DNA of 6,233 nt from Clostridiales bacterium (GCA_021199135.1 JAJQIQ010000163.1:1-6233), one strand, 5' to 3'; counted from the first letter of the stretch, positions 1 to 6,233 are shown. Made by a program: numbers and translations. The notes: generated from the letters alone by a model not told the origin.

Positions 1-950
1 GTGACGCCGGGCTGCACGTTGTAGCAGTAGACGCAGAAGAGGATGCCGTCGCCGCCGTCCTCGACCGACTCGGCCTCCATCAGCACGCCGCTCGCGACGA
101 GGTTCTTCCCCTCGAACTCCGGGGTCACGCGGTACATGACGTGGTTGCCGGTCTCCTTGACGTAGTCGGCGACCATGTTCTCAAACGGCAGCATGCCTTG
201 GATGTTCATGTATCTCGTGCCGGTGATGAGGTTCTTCTCGTTCGCGTTCTCCCCCGCGAGCTCAAACGCGATCAGGTGGCAGCGGTTGTAGACGTACTTG
301 CCGTCGACGAAATCGTACTTCTCCTGGTGCCAGCCGGTCGGCTTGACGGAGCCGATCTCGCCGCGGGCCTCGGTCGGCATGAGGTCCTGCCCGACGCTCG
401 CCGCGGCGACCCCGCAGCGCCCGAGCGCGTCTAGGTTGCTGTACGCCTCAAATGACTTGGAAGTGATCTCGGAGCTCGTGAAGTACGGGACGTTGCCGTT
501 GACGACAGCGTAGGGCGAGCCCGAGTATGCCGGGACCGTCGAGAGGTCAAACGTCGATGAGGTTTGGCTCGACGAACCTGAGTTAGATTTCGCTGACCCG
601 GACGTGGCCAGCTTTACGTCGGAGGAACTGTCCGCATCATCTTGCGAATCCGAATCATTGGACTCGTTTTCATCCTCCGACTGCGATGCGGCAATTTCGG
701 TATCGTCGGCTTCTATCTCGGCATCCGCATCGAGGGCTTCGGTGCTTTCCGTCTCGTCCGCTTCCGCGACATCGGTCTCCGTGTTTTCCGTTTCTGAAAT
801 CTGCCCGTCCGTGCTGGCGACTGCCGAGGAACCCGTCGAGGAATAATCGTAATCCCCGCAGCCCGCGAGCGAAATGATGAGCACGAGCACGAGCAGGGCG
901 GCGGTCAGTTTCTTCCATTTTAAACGCGAAAGTCTGTCAGCCAATTTCAT
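1..950 (-). CDS. Lipoprotein DNA/RNA non-specific endonuclease (3' end cut off by window edge)
   Basis: Predicted cell-surface nuclease of the beta-beta-alpha-metal (EndA/NucA-like) family, which cleaves DNA and RNA without sequence preference using Mg2+. The reading frame stays open for 316 codons to the window edge. The ATG at 950 has an AAGGAG ribosome site 8 bases upstream (959-964). Residues 1-31 form a lipoprotein signal: basic start, hydrophobic stretch from about 15 to 29, and lipobox LAGC with lipidated Cys31. Residues 33-112 contain no Lys or Arg and are rich in Asp, Glu and Ser, forming a probable flexible linker. The nuclease domain starts near Pro140 (VPAYSGSPY). The active site reads NRCH at 222-225, with His225 as the likely general base, in place of the classic DRGH. 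Asn240 and Asn249 (NLITGTRYMN) match the conserved Asn positions of EndA, the latter being the metal ligand. The frame ends in YNVQPGV, which in relatives is close to the C-terminus, so probably only some 15-25 residues are missing. A role in DNA scavenging, biofilm turnover or competence is inference. Confidence 0.9.
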   Translation of the reverse strand, partial: MKLADRLSRLKWKKLTAALLVLVLIISLAGCGDYDYSSTGSSAVASTDGQISETENTETDVAEADETESTEALDADAEIEADDTEIAASQSEDENESNDSDSQDDADSSSDVKLATSGSAKSNSGSSSQTSSTFDLSTVPAYSGSPYAVVNGNVPYFTSSEITSKSFEAYSNLDALGRCGVAAASVGQDLMPTEARGEIGSVKPTGWHQEKYDFVDGKYVYNRCHLIAFELAGENANEKNLITGTRYMNIQGMLPFENMVADYVKETGNHVMYRVTPEFEGKNLVASGVLMEAESVEDGGDGILFCVYCYNVQPGV

Positions 951-972
951 GTCAATCACTCCTTATGCATTT

Positions 973-1071
973 TCATAGGCAAAACGCCGCATAAAGCGGA
1001 ACCGTCTTCTTGCCGTCCCTCTGCAGGACGAAATCCACCTCAGCCGTCCCCTTCTCGGGCTTACAGTAAAA
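973..1071 (-). pseudogene. Possible remnant of the C-terminus of a DUF4143-type ATPase
   Basis: This 32-codon open stretch ends in TGA (975-973) and is bounded upstream by an in-frame TGA (1074-1072); it has no ATG of its own. Its translation includes KPEKGTAEVDFVLQRDGK, which resembles the nuclease-like C-terminal domain of DUF4143 ATPases, where an EVDF-type strand is followed by a second strand with the EVK motif. Here the sequence diverges after the Lys residues and the EVK part is absent, so any function is lost. It lies between the 12-bp inverted repeat and the nuclease gene, where decayed gene debris is plausible. The match is short and made from memory, so it could also be chance coding-like sequence. 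Confidence 0.42.
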
Positions 1072-1131
1072 TCACACTAAATCCGAGCAATGTGGCGATT
1101 TTGCCGCTTTCGTCCGATCTAGTGTGATTTT
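1068..1131. repeat. 64-base segment bounded by perfect 12-bp inverted repeats
   Basis: AAAATCACACTA (1068-1079) is matched exactly by its reverse complement TAGTGTGATTTT (1120-1131), with 40 bases between. The match does not extend by another base on either side. The interior has only short internal pairing (GGC/GCC around an AAAATC loop). There is no clear target-site duplication outside the arms. It could be a small MITE-like element, a pair of operator half-sites ahead of the nuclease gene, or a large stem in the RNA between the two genes. No function can be assigned from one copy. Confidence 0.6.
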
Positions 1132-1141
1132 CTATGATTTT

Positions 1142-1160
1142 TCATCAGAAAAACCGATGA
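1142..1160. repeat. Short inverted repeat (7-bp hairpin), possible weak terminator
   Basis: TCATCAG (1142-1148) and CCGATGA (1154-1160) form a 7-bp stem with one G-U type pair around a five-base A/T loop. It lies about 30 bases after the stop of the 146-residue gene, where a terminator of the chemoreceptor operon would be expected. However, the T-rich tail (1161-1168, TTATTTTT) follows it on the plus strand, while on the minus strand it is followed by A-rich sequence. Termination of the minus-strand operon is therefore not well supported. Confidence 0.3.
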
Positions 1161-1190
1161 TTATTTTTGGAATTTTACATTATTTCTGAC

Positions 1191-1631
1191 CTATTCGGTC
1201 GCATCCGGTGCGCGATACGCCTCCATCGTCATGTGGTGGGACGAGCCGTCGAATTCCTCGGAGGTCTCAAGCGTCCAGCCGGACAGGTCGATGTCGAAAT
1301 ACAGGTCCGCCGGGTAGGCGCGGTTCCATTTGAACAATATCAATTTCTGCGTCCGGCCCGCATCGGGCACGGCATCCTCAAAAAAGGCGAAATCATCCGT
1401 ACCTGCCTTCTCCGCGAAGCCGTCGTCGACGACGAGTTCGACGGGGGTGTCCGGGAGGTCATCGCCGGAAAATAGTTTGGAAGAGTAGGTGTTCATCCAG
1501 AGTTTTGCGCCCGACGCGCCCCCGGCAGCCACGACCTGGAGCATTTTCTCCCGCATCCCCCGGTCCTGGCTCAGCCTCCTGTGGTTGAACATCATACCGT
1601 TCCTGTCATCCACCGCCACAATCGCAATCAT
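1191..1631 (-). CDS. Conserved hypothetical protein, 146 aa, coupled to the chemoreceptor
   Basis: Small soluble protein with no signal peptide or membrane segment. Function is not recognised. It begins IAIVAVDDRNGMMFNHRR, faintly like the first strand of dihydrofolate reductases, but the rest does not follow that family. Other visible blocks are KLWMNTYSSKLF (about 44-55), ILFKWNRAYPADLYFDIDLSGW in the second half, and EEFDGSSHHM near the C-terminus. From memory, similar small Lachnospiraceae proteins are sometimes labelled 'ribonuclease Z'. The HxHxDH metal motif of true RNase Z is absent, so that label is not supported here. The ATG lies 3 bases after the chemoreceptor stop codon, and its GAGGGA ribosome site is inside the last codons of that gene, so translation is probably coupled. 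The conserved aromatic-rich core suggests a structured domain. Any link to chemotaxis is inference from position only. Confidence 0.85.
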   Translation of the reverse strand: MIAIVAVDDRNGMMFNHRRLSQDRGMREKMLQVVAAGGASGAKLWMNTYSSKLFSGDDLPDTPVELVVDDGFAEKAGTDDFAFFEDAVPDAGRTQKLILFKWNRAYPADLYFDIDLSGWTLETSEEFDGSSHHMTMEAYRAPDATE

Positions 1632-1634
1632 GAG

Positions 1635-3719
1635 TTATCCCTCAATCTTGAATGCGTCGACCTCGCGCTGGAGGTCGTTCATGTTCTCGTTCAGGCTCTC
1701 CGCGGTGCGGTTCAGGTCCTCGACCTTCTCGATCAGACGAGCCGCGGTGCCGCTGACGGTCTCGGCATAGCGCGCATTCTGCCCAATGCTGTCGGAAATG
1801 CCGTGCGCCGCGTCCATCGTGCTTCCGCGTTGGCCGTCCGCCGTCTTTGCGCGCTCCGCAATCCTCTCAAGCCCATCCGTGAGCGATTCCATGTGCGTGC
1901 TGATTCCCTGGAACACGCCCGTGACCTCGTCCACGGATGTGCTCTGCAGGGCAACCATCTCCCCGGCTTCCTGCGCATTCCTCACGCTCTGCTGGGTGCG
2001 TGCGCTTATTTGCTCCACGTTGGCGCGGATCTCTCCTGCTGCCTGCGCGGAATCGTCGGACAGCTTGCGGATTTCCTCCGCGACGACCGCGAATCCCTTG
2101 CCGGCCTCGCCCGCGCGCGCCGCCTCGATGGAAGCGTTCAGTGAGAGGAGGTTCGTCTGCTCCGCAATCTCCGTGATAGTCTCGACAAACTGGTCGATTA
2201 TCCCGACGTCGCGCCCGAGCTCACTTATGCTGTCGCTCACGCGGCCCGTGATCTCGTTCGTCTGCCTGGTGCGGTCGCCGAGCTGGCTCACGATCGTCAT
2301 GCCTTGGCGAATCATGCTGCCCGCGTCATCGACCAGCTTCTCGACCTCATCCAGCACATGGATGATTTCCTGAATCTCCCCGGAGAGCAGGTCCGTCTGC
2401 TCCACGCAGACTTCCGCATTCTCGGACTCGCGTCCCATGCCCTGGTTGATCTCGTCGATGGCATCGGTGATATCCTTCGAGTAGTCGCTCAGCACGTCGG
2501 AGACCTCGACGACCGCATTCGCCGACTGCCCGAGCTGATCCATCGCGCCGTGGACTTTCTGCACGAGGCTCCTCGTGTTGCTTATCATGTCCGTCGCGGA
2601 GCGGGCGAGGTCGGAGAACTCGTCGCGGCTCTTCACGTCGACGGTGCCGGTCAGGTCGCCGTCCGCCACCTTCTCGAGCCTCCCGGAGATGTTCAGCATA
2701 TTCTTGCGGATTCCGACCACCAGCCAGAGCCCGATTAAAATCACGACAATGACCGCAACCAGGACGATAATCACCGTGAGGGTGCGGATTCCGTTCGCCT
2801 GCTTTAAGATTTCGCTCTGCGGGACGAGCGCGCAGACCGCCGCGCCCCACTCGTCATCTGTGCAGTACAGGAAGACGTACCTGCTGCCATGGTAGCTCAC
2901 CACCGCCGTGCCGCTAGGCTCGTCCGAATTCATGCACTGCGTGTAGAAACTCTGTCCGTAGAAGACCGTCTCACCGTCTGCGACGTCGCCGGAGTCCGTG
3001 CAGATTACCTCCCTGCCGCCCGGCGTAACCAGCCCGACAATGCTGCCCTCGCCGAGGTCAAGCGTCTCTAGGAATCCCTCGACGTAGCTGCTGCTTATGT
3101 CCACGACGACCGCCGCCCCGCCGTTCTGCGAGAGGAGCTGGTATGACATGATGTAGTTTGAGGAGTGCGTGCTCAAGTTGGAGTCGATGATGTCGTGCTC
3201 GTCAATCCATGTCGGAAAACTGCCGTCGCCGTATTTCTGGGCGACCTCGTCCTCGTAATCATCAAGGAAGCCGTCGACTTTGCTGGCGCCGGTCGTGGTG
3301 ATGGCGTTGACGCCGGACTTCGGGATGATGGAGATGTTGTCGATGCAGTCGTTCGTCATGAGGAGTGAGCTTAAGGTGCTCTTCGTCGTGTTGACGATCT
3401 CTATCGCCTCCGACGAACCGGAGGGGTATATCCCGATGAGATACTTGTTCAGGTCGGAATCGTATACGAGCTGCGACGCGTCCGCTTTGACGTAGGAATT
3501 GCTCACGCTGAAATACTGGGACGTCATGGACACGGTCTGCAACGCGGAGTCCTCATACTCCTGCGTCAGCCCAGCGGCGGCCTTCTGGTACGCCACCACG
3601 CCGATTATGATCATGAACACGACGGGAACCAAAAACCCGCCGAAAATCTTCGCCGAAATCCCGATGCGCGGCCCAGCTGTGCGCTTTGAGTTTGGTTTGC
3701 TCTGCGATTTTTTACTCAT
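1635..3719 (-). CDS. Methyl-accepting chemotaxis protein, 694 aa
   Basis: Transmembrane chemoreceptor that passes ligand binding to the CheA/CheW kinase array. The start at 3719 (MSKKSQSK) is chosen because GAGGGG lies 10 bases upstream; an ATG six codons earlier has no properly spaced site. A short basic tail precedes TM1 (about 25-43, [17 protein letters not shown]). The extracellular region of about 265 residues (45-310) has double-Cache size and ends in a typical membrane-proximal stretch ([17 protein letters not shown]). I do not see the R-W-Y type amino-acid-binding motif, so the ligand is unknown. TM2 is 313-336, followed by a HAMP region at about 337-390 with the conserved DEF at 366-368, though its usual early Pro is missing. 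The long coiled-coil signalling domain carries the hallmark tip [19 protein letters not shown] at 520-538. The C-terminus (VDAFKIEG) has no CheR/CheB tethering pentapeptide. It lies after the tRNA terminator and heads a two-gene operon. Confidence 0.96.
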   Translation of the reverse strand: MSKKSQSKPNSKRTAGPRIGISAKIFGGFLVPVVFMIIIGVVAYQKAAAGLTQEYEDSALQTVSMTSQYFSVSNSYVKADASQLVYDSDLNKYLIGIYPSGSSEAIEIVNTTKSTLSSLLMTNDCIDNISIIPKSGVNAITTTGASKVDGFLDDYEDEVAQKYGDGSFPTWIDEHDIIDSNLSTHSSNYIMSYQLLSQNGGAAVVVDISSSYVEGFLETLDLGEGSIVGLVTPGGREVICTDSGDVADGETVFYGQSFYTQCMNSDEPSGTAVVSYHGSRYVFLYCTDDEWGAAVCALVPQSEILKQANGIRTLTVIIVLVAVIVVILIGLWLVVGIRKNMLNISGRLEKVADGDLTGTVDVKSRDEFSDLARSATDMISNTRSLVQKVHGAMDQLGQSANAVVEVSDVLSDYSKDITDAIDEINQGMGRESENAEVCVEQTDLLSGEIQEIIHVLDEVEKLVDDAGSMIRQGMTIVSQLGDRTRQTNEITGRVSDSISELGRDVGIIDQFVETITEIAEQTNLLSLNASIEAARAGEAGKGFAVVAEEIRKLSDDSAQAAGEIRANVEQISARTQQSVRNAQEAGEMVALQSTSVDEVTGVFQGISTHMESLTDGLERIAERAKTADGQRGSTMDAAHGISDSIGQNARYAETVSGTAARLIEKVEDLNRTAESLNENMNDLQREVDAFKIEG

Positions 3720-3729
3720 ATCTGTGACA

Positions 3730-3735
3730 CCCCTC
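3730..3735 (-). promoter_or_regulatory. Ribosome binding site that decides the chemoreceptor start
   Basis: GAGGGG on the minus strand lies 10 bases before the ATG at 3719. The alternative ATG at 3737 is preceded at almost zero distance by AAAAAGG, too close for initiation. The downstream start is therefore preferred. Confidence 0.65.
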
Positions 3736-3744
3736 ATCCTTTTT

Positions 3745-3773
3745 AAAAAAGAACCGACGGCCCGGTCCTTTTT
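3745..3773 (-). terminator. Rho-independent terminator after tRNA-Arg
   Basis: On the minus strand a GGACCG stem (3768-3763) pairs with CGGTTC (3756-3751, one G-U) around a six-base loop, followed by six T residues (3750-3745). Five A residues before the stem can pair with the T tract, extending it to about 11 bp. It starts 8 bases beyond the tRNA 3' end and should end the parB-DUF4446-DUF3881-tRNA unit. The chemoreceptor start codon lies about 25 bases past it. Confidence 0.88.
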
Positions 3774-3780
3774 GTTGAAA

Positions 3781-3852
3781 TGTTCCGTGCGGGAATCGAA
3801 CCCACAACTAGCGCTTAGGAGGCGCTTATTATATCCATTTAACTAACGGAAC
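3781..3852 (-). tRNA. tRNA-Arg, anticodon CCT
   Basis: This 72-base gene folds as a complete cloverleaf. The acceptor stem is GTTCCGT/ACGGAAC, with discriminator A at 3781. The D-arm stem is GTTA/TAAT with GG in the loop. The anticodon stem AGCGC/GCGCT encloses the loop CTCCTAA, giving anticodon CCT (3819-3817), which reads the arginine codon AGG. The variable loop is AGTT. The T-arm is GTGGG/CCCGC with loop TTCGATT. The 3' CCA is not encoded (the next bases are TTT), so it must be added by a nucleotidyltransferase. The gene lies 37 bases after the DUF3881 stop with no terminator between, and just before a strong terminator, so it may be both co-transcribed with parB and driven by a closer promoter. 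Confidence 0.95.
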
Positions 3853-3889
3853 CAATATATGACATGGCAACCAACGACAGGGCGCAGGC

Positions 3890-4762
3890 CTACTCGATGC
3901 ACAGGCTGCCCTGCATCCAGATGCTGCCGCGGAAGCGCCTCCCAACCACGGGCTCGCCGAGCAGATCCTTCTCGTTGATGTACACCTCAAATATTATACC
4001 ATTACATGCCACTGTAAGTCCATATAAATTTTCATTTGTCAGTTGATTTTTTATCTGCGCGAAGCCTGTGATGTCGCCGAGGATGCTGTAGTGGTCGCTC
4101 TCGATGCCGTAGGGCATGAACGTGGACTTCACGATGCTGAGCAGGTCCTCGTTCTGGACGCGCTGCGACAGGAGCGCGTAGGTGTCCATATCCTCGAGCG
4201 TCAGGCTCTCGATCGCGTCCTCGTCCCCGTCGCGCGCCTGCGCGATGAGCTGGTTGTGCTCGTCGGCCTTATGCGCGTTGACCTTCTCCTGCCGCACGCT
4301 CACCGGGGCCGGAATGAGGATCCGCCCGTCCACGGAGAGCCCCGCGAGGCGTGCGCCGTTCATGCCATACTCGCGCCCAATGTGCACCTCTGAGAGGTAG
4401 TCGGCGGCGTTCTGCAGATAAAATATGAGCGTCACGCCGAGCTTGAGGTCGTCGCAGATGCCGGCGTAAGACTCCTTGTCCGCATGCTTCTCCACGTCGA
4501 TCACCTCGCGCGTCGTGATTTCATGTCCGAGCCCGTACGGGAAATAGTAGTCCATCGTAAACGTGCCGTCCTCGCCGTAGCTGCCGCAGACCGTGATCCC
4601 GGCGTTCGGCGCAAAATCGCGCGAGAGCTCCGCAAAGTCGTTGCCCTCGGAGTCCCTCGTGACCTTCACCATGTCGGGATGCCTGACGACGTCCTGCAGG
4701 ATGCCGTCGAGCTCTTTTTTAGTTATGTTGGAAAATCCCACGCTTCTCAAAAATTTATGCAT
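3890..4762 (-). CDS. DUF3881 family protein, 290 aa
   Basis: Recognised from memory as DUF3881, an uncharacterised family of about 290 residues found in Lachnospiraceae; the length fits. Typical blocks are the N-terminus MHKFLRSVGFSNITKKEL, ITRDSEGN-like VTRDSEGNDFAELSRDF (about 34-50), MDYYFPYGLGHEITT, KESYAGICDDLKLGVTLIFY, a central acidic block LTLEDMDTYALLSQR, FMPYGIESDHYSILG, and the C-terminal VVGRRFRGSIWMQG. There is no signal peptide or membrane segment, so it is probably cytoplasmic. No catalytic motif is recognised. The ATG overlaps the last 8 bases of the DUF4446 gene and is preceded by GGGGAAG, indicating translational coupling. Residues about 237-261 are encoded by unusually AT-rich codons (three ATA Ile, TTA, ACA), unlike the rest of the gene; this patch contains a possible promoter. 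Confidence 0.88.
   Translation of the reverse strand: MHKFLRSVGFSNITKKELDGILQDVVRHPDMVKVTRDSEGNDFAELSRDFAPNAGITVCGSYGEDGTFTMDYYFPYGLGHEITTREVIDVEKHADKESYAGICDDLKLGVTLIFYLQNAADYLSEVHIGREYGMNGARLAGLSVDGRILIPAPVSVRQEKVNAHKADEHNQLIAQARDGDEDAIESLTLEDMDTYALLSQRVQNEDLLSIVKSTFMPYGIESDHYSILGDITGFAQIKNQLTNENLYGLTVACNGIIFEVYINEKDLLGEPVVGRRFRGSIWMQGSLCIE
3993..4022 (-). promoter_or_regulatory. Candidate extended -10 promoter inside the DUF3881 gene, facing tRNA-Arg
   Basis: On the minus strand TGGTATAAT (4001-3993) is a perfect extended -10 element. TGGACT (4022-4017), matching the -35 consensus at 4 of 6 positions, lies 18 bases upstream. Transcription would start near 3986, about 134 bases before the tRNA 5' end. 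The element lies in a locally AT-rich patch of an otherwise GC-rich gene, with two adjacent ATA codons forming the -10 region. A role in tRNA-Arg expression is inference. Confidence 0.45.
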
Positions 4763-5300
4763 TCTCTTCCCCGTCGCTCGGGTTTAAGTCCCTCGCTTCT
4801 TCCTTGACCGCCATCGCCTTCGCCGCATCGAGCGCTTCCTTCTCCTCGCCCGCAAGCGCGATGATTGAATTGCCGCCGACAATCTCCTTGATATAGGTGT
4901 AGCAGCCCTCGCGGCTGTGAACCGCGTTGAGCACGAAGCCGTCGTCCGTCTCGTTTAAGAGCGCGAGCGAGAAGCTGAGCTTGCCCCCCATCTCGTTGAA
5001 CGCGTCGTACTTCACGAGCCCGACCTTCTGGAACGAGAACCGCACCTGCTTCGAGAGCTTTCGTATGGCTCTCTCGTTGTCGGCGTTCGCCGTGATCAGG
5101 GCGTCCACCTGGCGCAGCCGCATGATGAGCGTCTCCTCGAGAGATTTCGCGTTCTTGCCGACCATGAACGACTCGTAGCGCTTTTTCAGCTTGCTGGTGC
5201 TGACCATATTTACAATTATGAGAATCAGCAGCACCACGCAGGCCGCCGCAAGCCCTATTATAATGTAGTCGCTGTCGAATCCAAGCAATTCTGAAATCAT
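4755..5300 (-). CDS. DUF4446 family membrane-anchored protein, 181 aa
   Basis: Recognised from memory as DUF4446, an uncharacterised Clostridia family often found beside parB. A single N-terminal membrane segment (about residues 12-33, YIIIGLAAACVVLLILIIVNMV without its last residues) is followed by a basic stop-transfer (KLKKR), so the rest is probably cytoplasmic. Residues about 40-95 look helical with heptad-like spacing and may form a coiled coil. The conserved core is VGLVKYDAFNEMGGKLSFS and ALLNETDDGFVLNAVHSREGCYTY, ending in an acidic tail. The ATG at 5300 follows the parB stop by 27 bases, with AAGG 8 bases upstream. The 3' end overlaps the DUF3881 start. No enzymatic motif is visible; a role connected with segregation or envelope is inferred from context only. 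Confidence 0.9.
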   Translation of the reverse strand: MISELLGFDSDYIIIGLAAACVVLLILIIVNMVSTSKLKKRYESFMVGKNAKSLEETLIMRLRQVDALITANADNERAIRKLSKQVRFSFQKVGLVKYDAFNEMGGKLSFSLALLNETDDGFVLNAVHSREGCYTYIKEIVGGNSIIALAGEEKEALDAAKAMAVKEEARDLNPSDGEENA

Positions 5301-5327
5301 ATCCCTAGCCTTCCCCTTTTCTTTGAT

Positions 5328-6233
5328 TTAGCTCTGCACGCTCCTCAGCAGCCCGATGATCCGGTCGAGCTCCTCCGGCGAATAGTACTCGATCTCGAGC
5401 TTGCCGCGCTTTTCATCCCTGTGGTTGATGCTCACCTTCGTGCCGAGGATGCGCTTCATCTGCTCCTCGAGGTCATGATATACCGCGACGAGCTGTGGGT
5501 CAAGTTCCTTTTTCTCATCAGAGCCGGGCTTTTTCTCGTTCTGCAAATTTTTCACGAGCTTCTCCGCGTCGCGGACGCTCAGCTTCTCGTCGAATATCTT
5601 CTCCGCGAGCTCGACCTGGAGCTCCGGGTCCTCGACGCTTATCAGCGGGCGCGCGTGCCCTGTCGTCAGCTTGTCGTCTATCACCATCTGCTGCACGCGC
5701 GGGTCGAGCTTTAGAAGCCGCATGGAGTTCGTGATCGTCGTCCTGCTCTTTGAGACCTTGTCCGCGACCTCGTCCTGCTTGAGGTTGAACTCGGTGAGAA
5801 GCCGCCGGAACGCCTGCGCCTCCTCGATCGGGTTCAGGTCCTCCCTCTGGATGTTCTCGATGAGGGAGATCTCCATGATCTCCTGCTCGGTCAGCTGCTT
5901 TATGATGACGGGGATCTCGCGGATCCCGGCCTTCTTCGCCGCGCGCCAGCGGCGCTCGCCCGCGACTATCTCGTAGTAGTCGTCGCGCTCCTGCACGAGC
6001 AAGGGCTGCAACACGCCGAACTGCTTGATGGACTCCGCCAAATCGTTGAGGCCGTCCTCGTCGAATTTCTTCCTCGGCTGGTCGCGGTTCGGCTCGACCT
6101 TCGTGATGTCCATCATCACCGCGTCCGCCGCGTGCTCGCTGACGGGCTTTGCCGCCGCGCCGCCGCCGTTGCCACTGCTGTTCACTTTCGCCGGGATCAG
6201 GGAGTCAAGCCCCTTTCCCAATCCCTTTTTTGC
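5328..6233 (-). CDS. parB: ParB/Spo0J chromosome partitioning protein (start codon just outside window)
   Basis: Centromere-binding protein that loads at parS, slides on DNA as a CTP-dependent clamp and recruits SMC; it works with the ATPase ParA/Soj. The frame is open to the window edge and begins AKKGLGKGLDSLIP, the usual ParB N-terminus minus its Met, so only the initiation codon is missing (expected length 302 aa). A TTG at 6221 is inside this motif and is not the start. A variable low-complexity linker (about 16-30) is followed by box I (PNRDQPRKKFDEDGL, near 49-63), then box II with the arginine patch GERRWRA at 93-99 (CTP binding), ENIQRED at 127-133, a helix-turn-helix at about 152-177 (QDEVADKVSKSRTTITNSMR) and GHARPL at 193-198, where relatives usually have Ala instead of Pro. 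A charged linker leads to the C-terminal dimerisation part (KLEIEYYSPEELDRIIGLL). parA/soj would be expected upstream, beyond 6233. It heads the operon in view. Confidence 0.97.
   Translation of the reverse strand, partial: AKKGLGKGLDSLIPAKVNSSGNGGGAAAKPVSEHAADAVMMDITKVEPNRDQPRKKFDEDGLNDLAESIKQFGVLQPLLVQERDDYYEIVAGERRWRAAKKAGIREIPVIIKQLTEQEIMEISLIENIQREDLNPIEEAQAFRRLLTEFNLKQDEVADKVSKSRTTITNSMRLLKLDPRVQQMVIDDKLTTGHARPLISVEDPELQVELAEKIFDEKLSVRDAEKLVKNLQNEKKPGSDEKKELDPQLVAVYHDLEEQMKRILGTKVSINHRDEKRGKLEIEYYSPEELDRIIGLLRSVQS

Noticed and set aside
670..918. Minus-strand open frame of 82 codons in another frame within the nuclease gene
   Set aside because: Arg-rich translation with no family resemblance; it overlaps the signal peptide and linker of the supported nuclease frame, which has the good ribosome site.
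981..995. CCGC/GCGG 4-bp hairpin followed by a few T residues upstream of the nuclease gene
   Set aside because: The stem is too short and the T run too weak and displaced to call a terminator.
1581..2144. Long plus-strand open frame opposite the chemoreceptor signalling domain
   Set aside because: It is antisense to a strongly conserved chemoreceptor region. Its protein has no recognisable motif, and such frames are common opposite GC-rich genes.
3735..3737. Earlier ATG for the chemoreceptor (six codons upstream)
   Set aside because: No ribosome site at a workable distance; the ATG at 3719 has GAGGGG 10 bases upstream.
3826..3857. TTGGTT-N16-TATAAT promoter-like sequence on the minus strand within tRNA-Arg
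   Set aside because: The TATAAT is part of the D-arm of the tRNA and is explained by tRNA structure; a transcript from it would run straight into the terminator.
6219..6221. TTG as the start codon of parB
   Set aside because: The frame continues upstream as AKKGLGKGLDSL, the standard ParB N-terminus, so the real start lies just outside the window.
5328..6233. parS sites near parB
   Set aside because: I looked for the palindrome TGTTTCACGTGAAACA or close variants across the window and found none.

Overview
The window looks like chromosomal DNA from a GC-rich member of the Lachnospiraceae (Clostridia). The pairing of a ParB/Spo0J protein with DUF4446 and DUF3881 proteins, the style of the secreted nuclease, and a double-Cache type chemoreceptor all point there. 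This placement rests on recalled family knowledge, not on a search. Every gene I can support is on the minus strand, so transcription runs from high to low coordinates. The long open frames on the plus strand are antisense shadows of GC-rich genes.

Right part (6233 to 3745): a compact unit of parB, a DUF4446 membrane protein, a DUF3881 protein and then tRNA-Arg(CCT), closed by a strong intrinsic terminator. parB lacks only its initiation codon, which must lie just outside the window. DUF4446 and DUF3881 overlap by 8 bases. An extended -10 promoter seems to sit inside the 3' part of the DUF3881 gene, in an AT-rich island, and may give the tRNA its own transcription.

Middle part (3719 to 1191): a methyl-accepting chemotaxis protein with two membrane segments, an extracellular sensor, a HAMP region and a canonical signalling tip. 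It is followed after 3 bases by a 146-residue protein of unknown function. The two are almost surely translationally coupled. The chemoreceptor begins only about 25 bases after the terminator, so its promoter is not obvious.

Left part (1190 to 1): a roughly 240-base intergenic stretch with a 7-bp hairpin, a 64-base segment bounded by perfect 12-bp inverted repeats, and what looks like a short remnant of the C-terminal end of a DUF4143-type ATPase. Next comes a lipoprotein DNA/RNA non-specific endonuclease with a long acidic, Ser-rich linker; its last residues are cut off at the window edge.

Functionally the window joins chromosome segregation (ParB), tRNA supply, chemotaxis and extracellular nucleic-acid breakdown. 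I see no CRISPR array, intact mobile element or parS site. The least explained items are the intergenic inverted repeat, the small protein coupled to the chemoreceptor, and the intragenic promoter.
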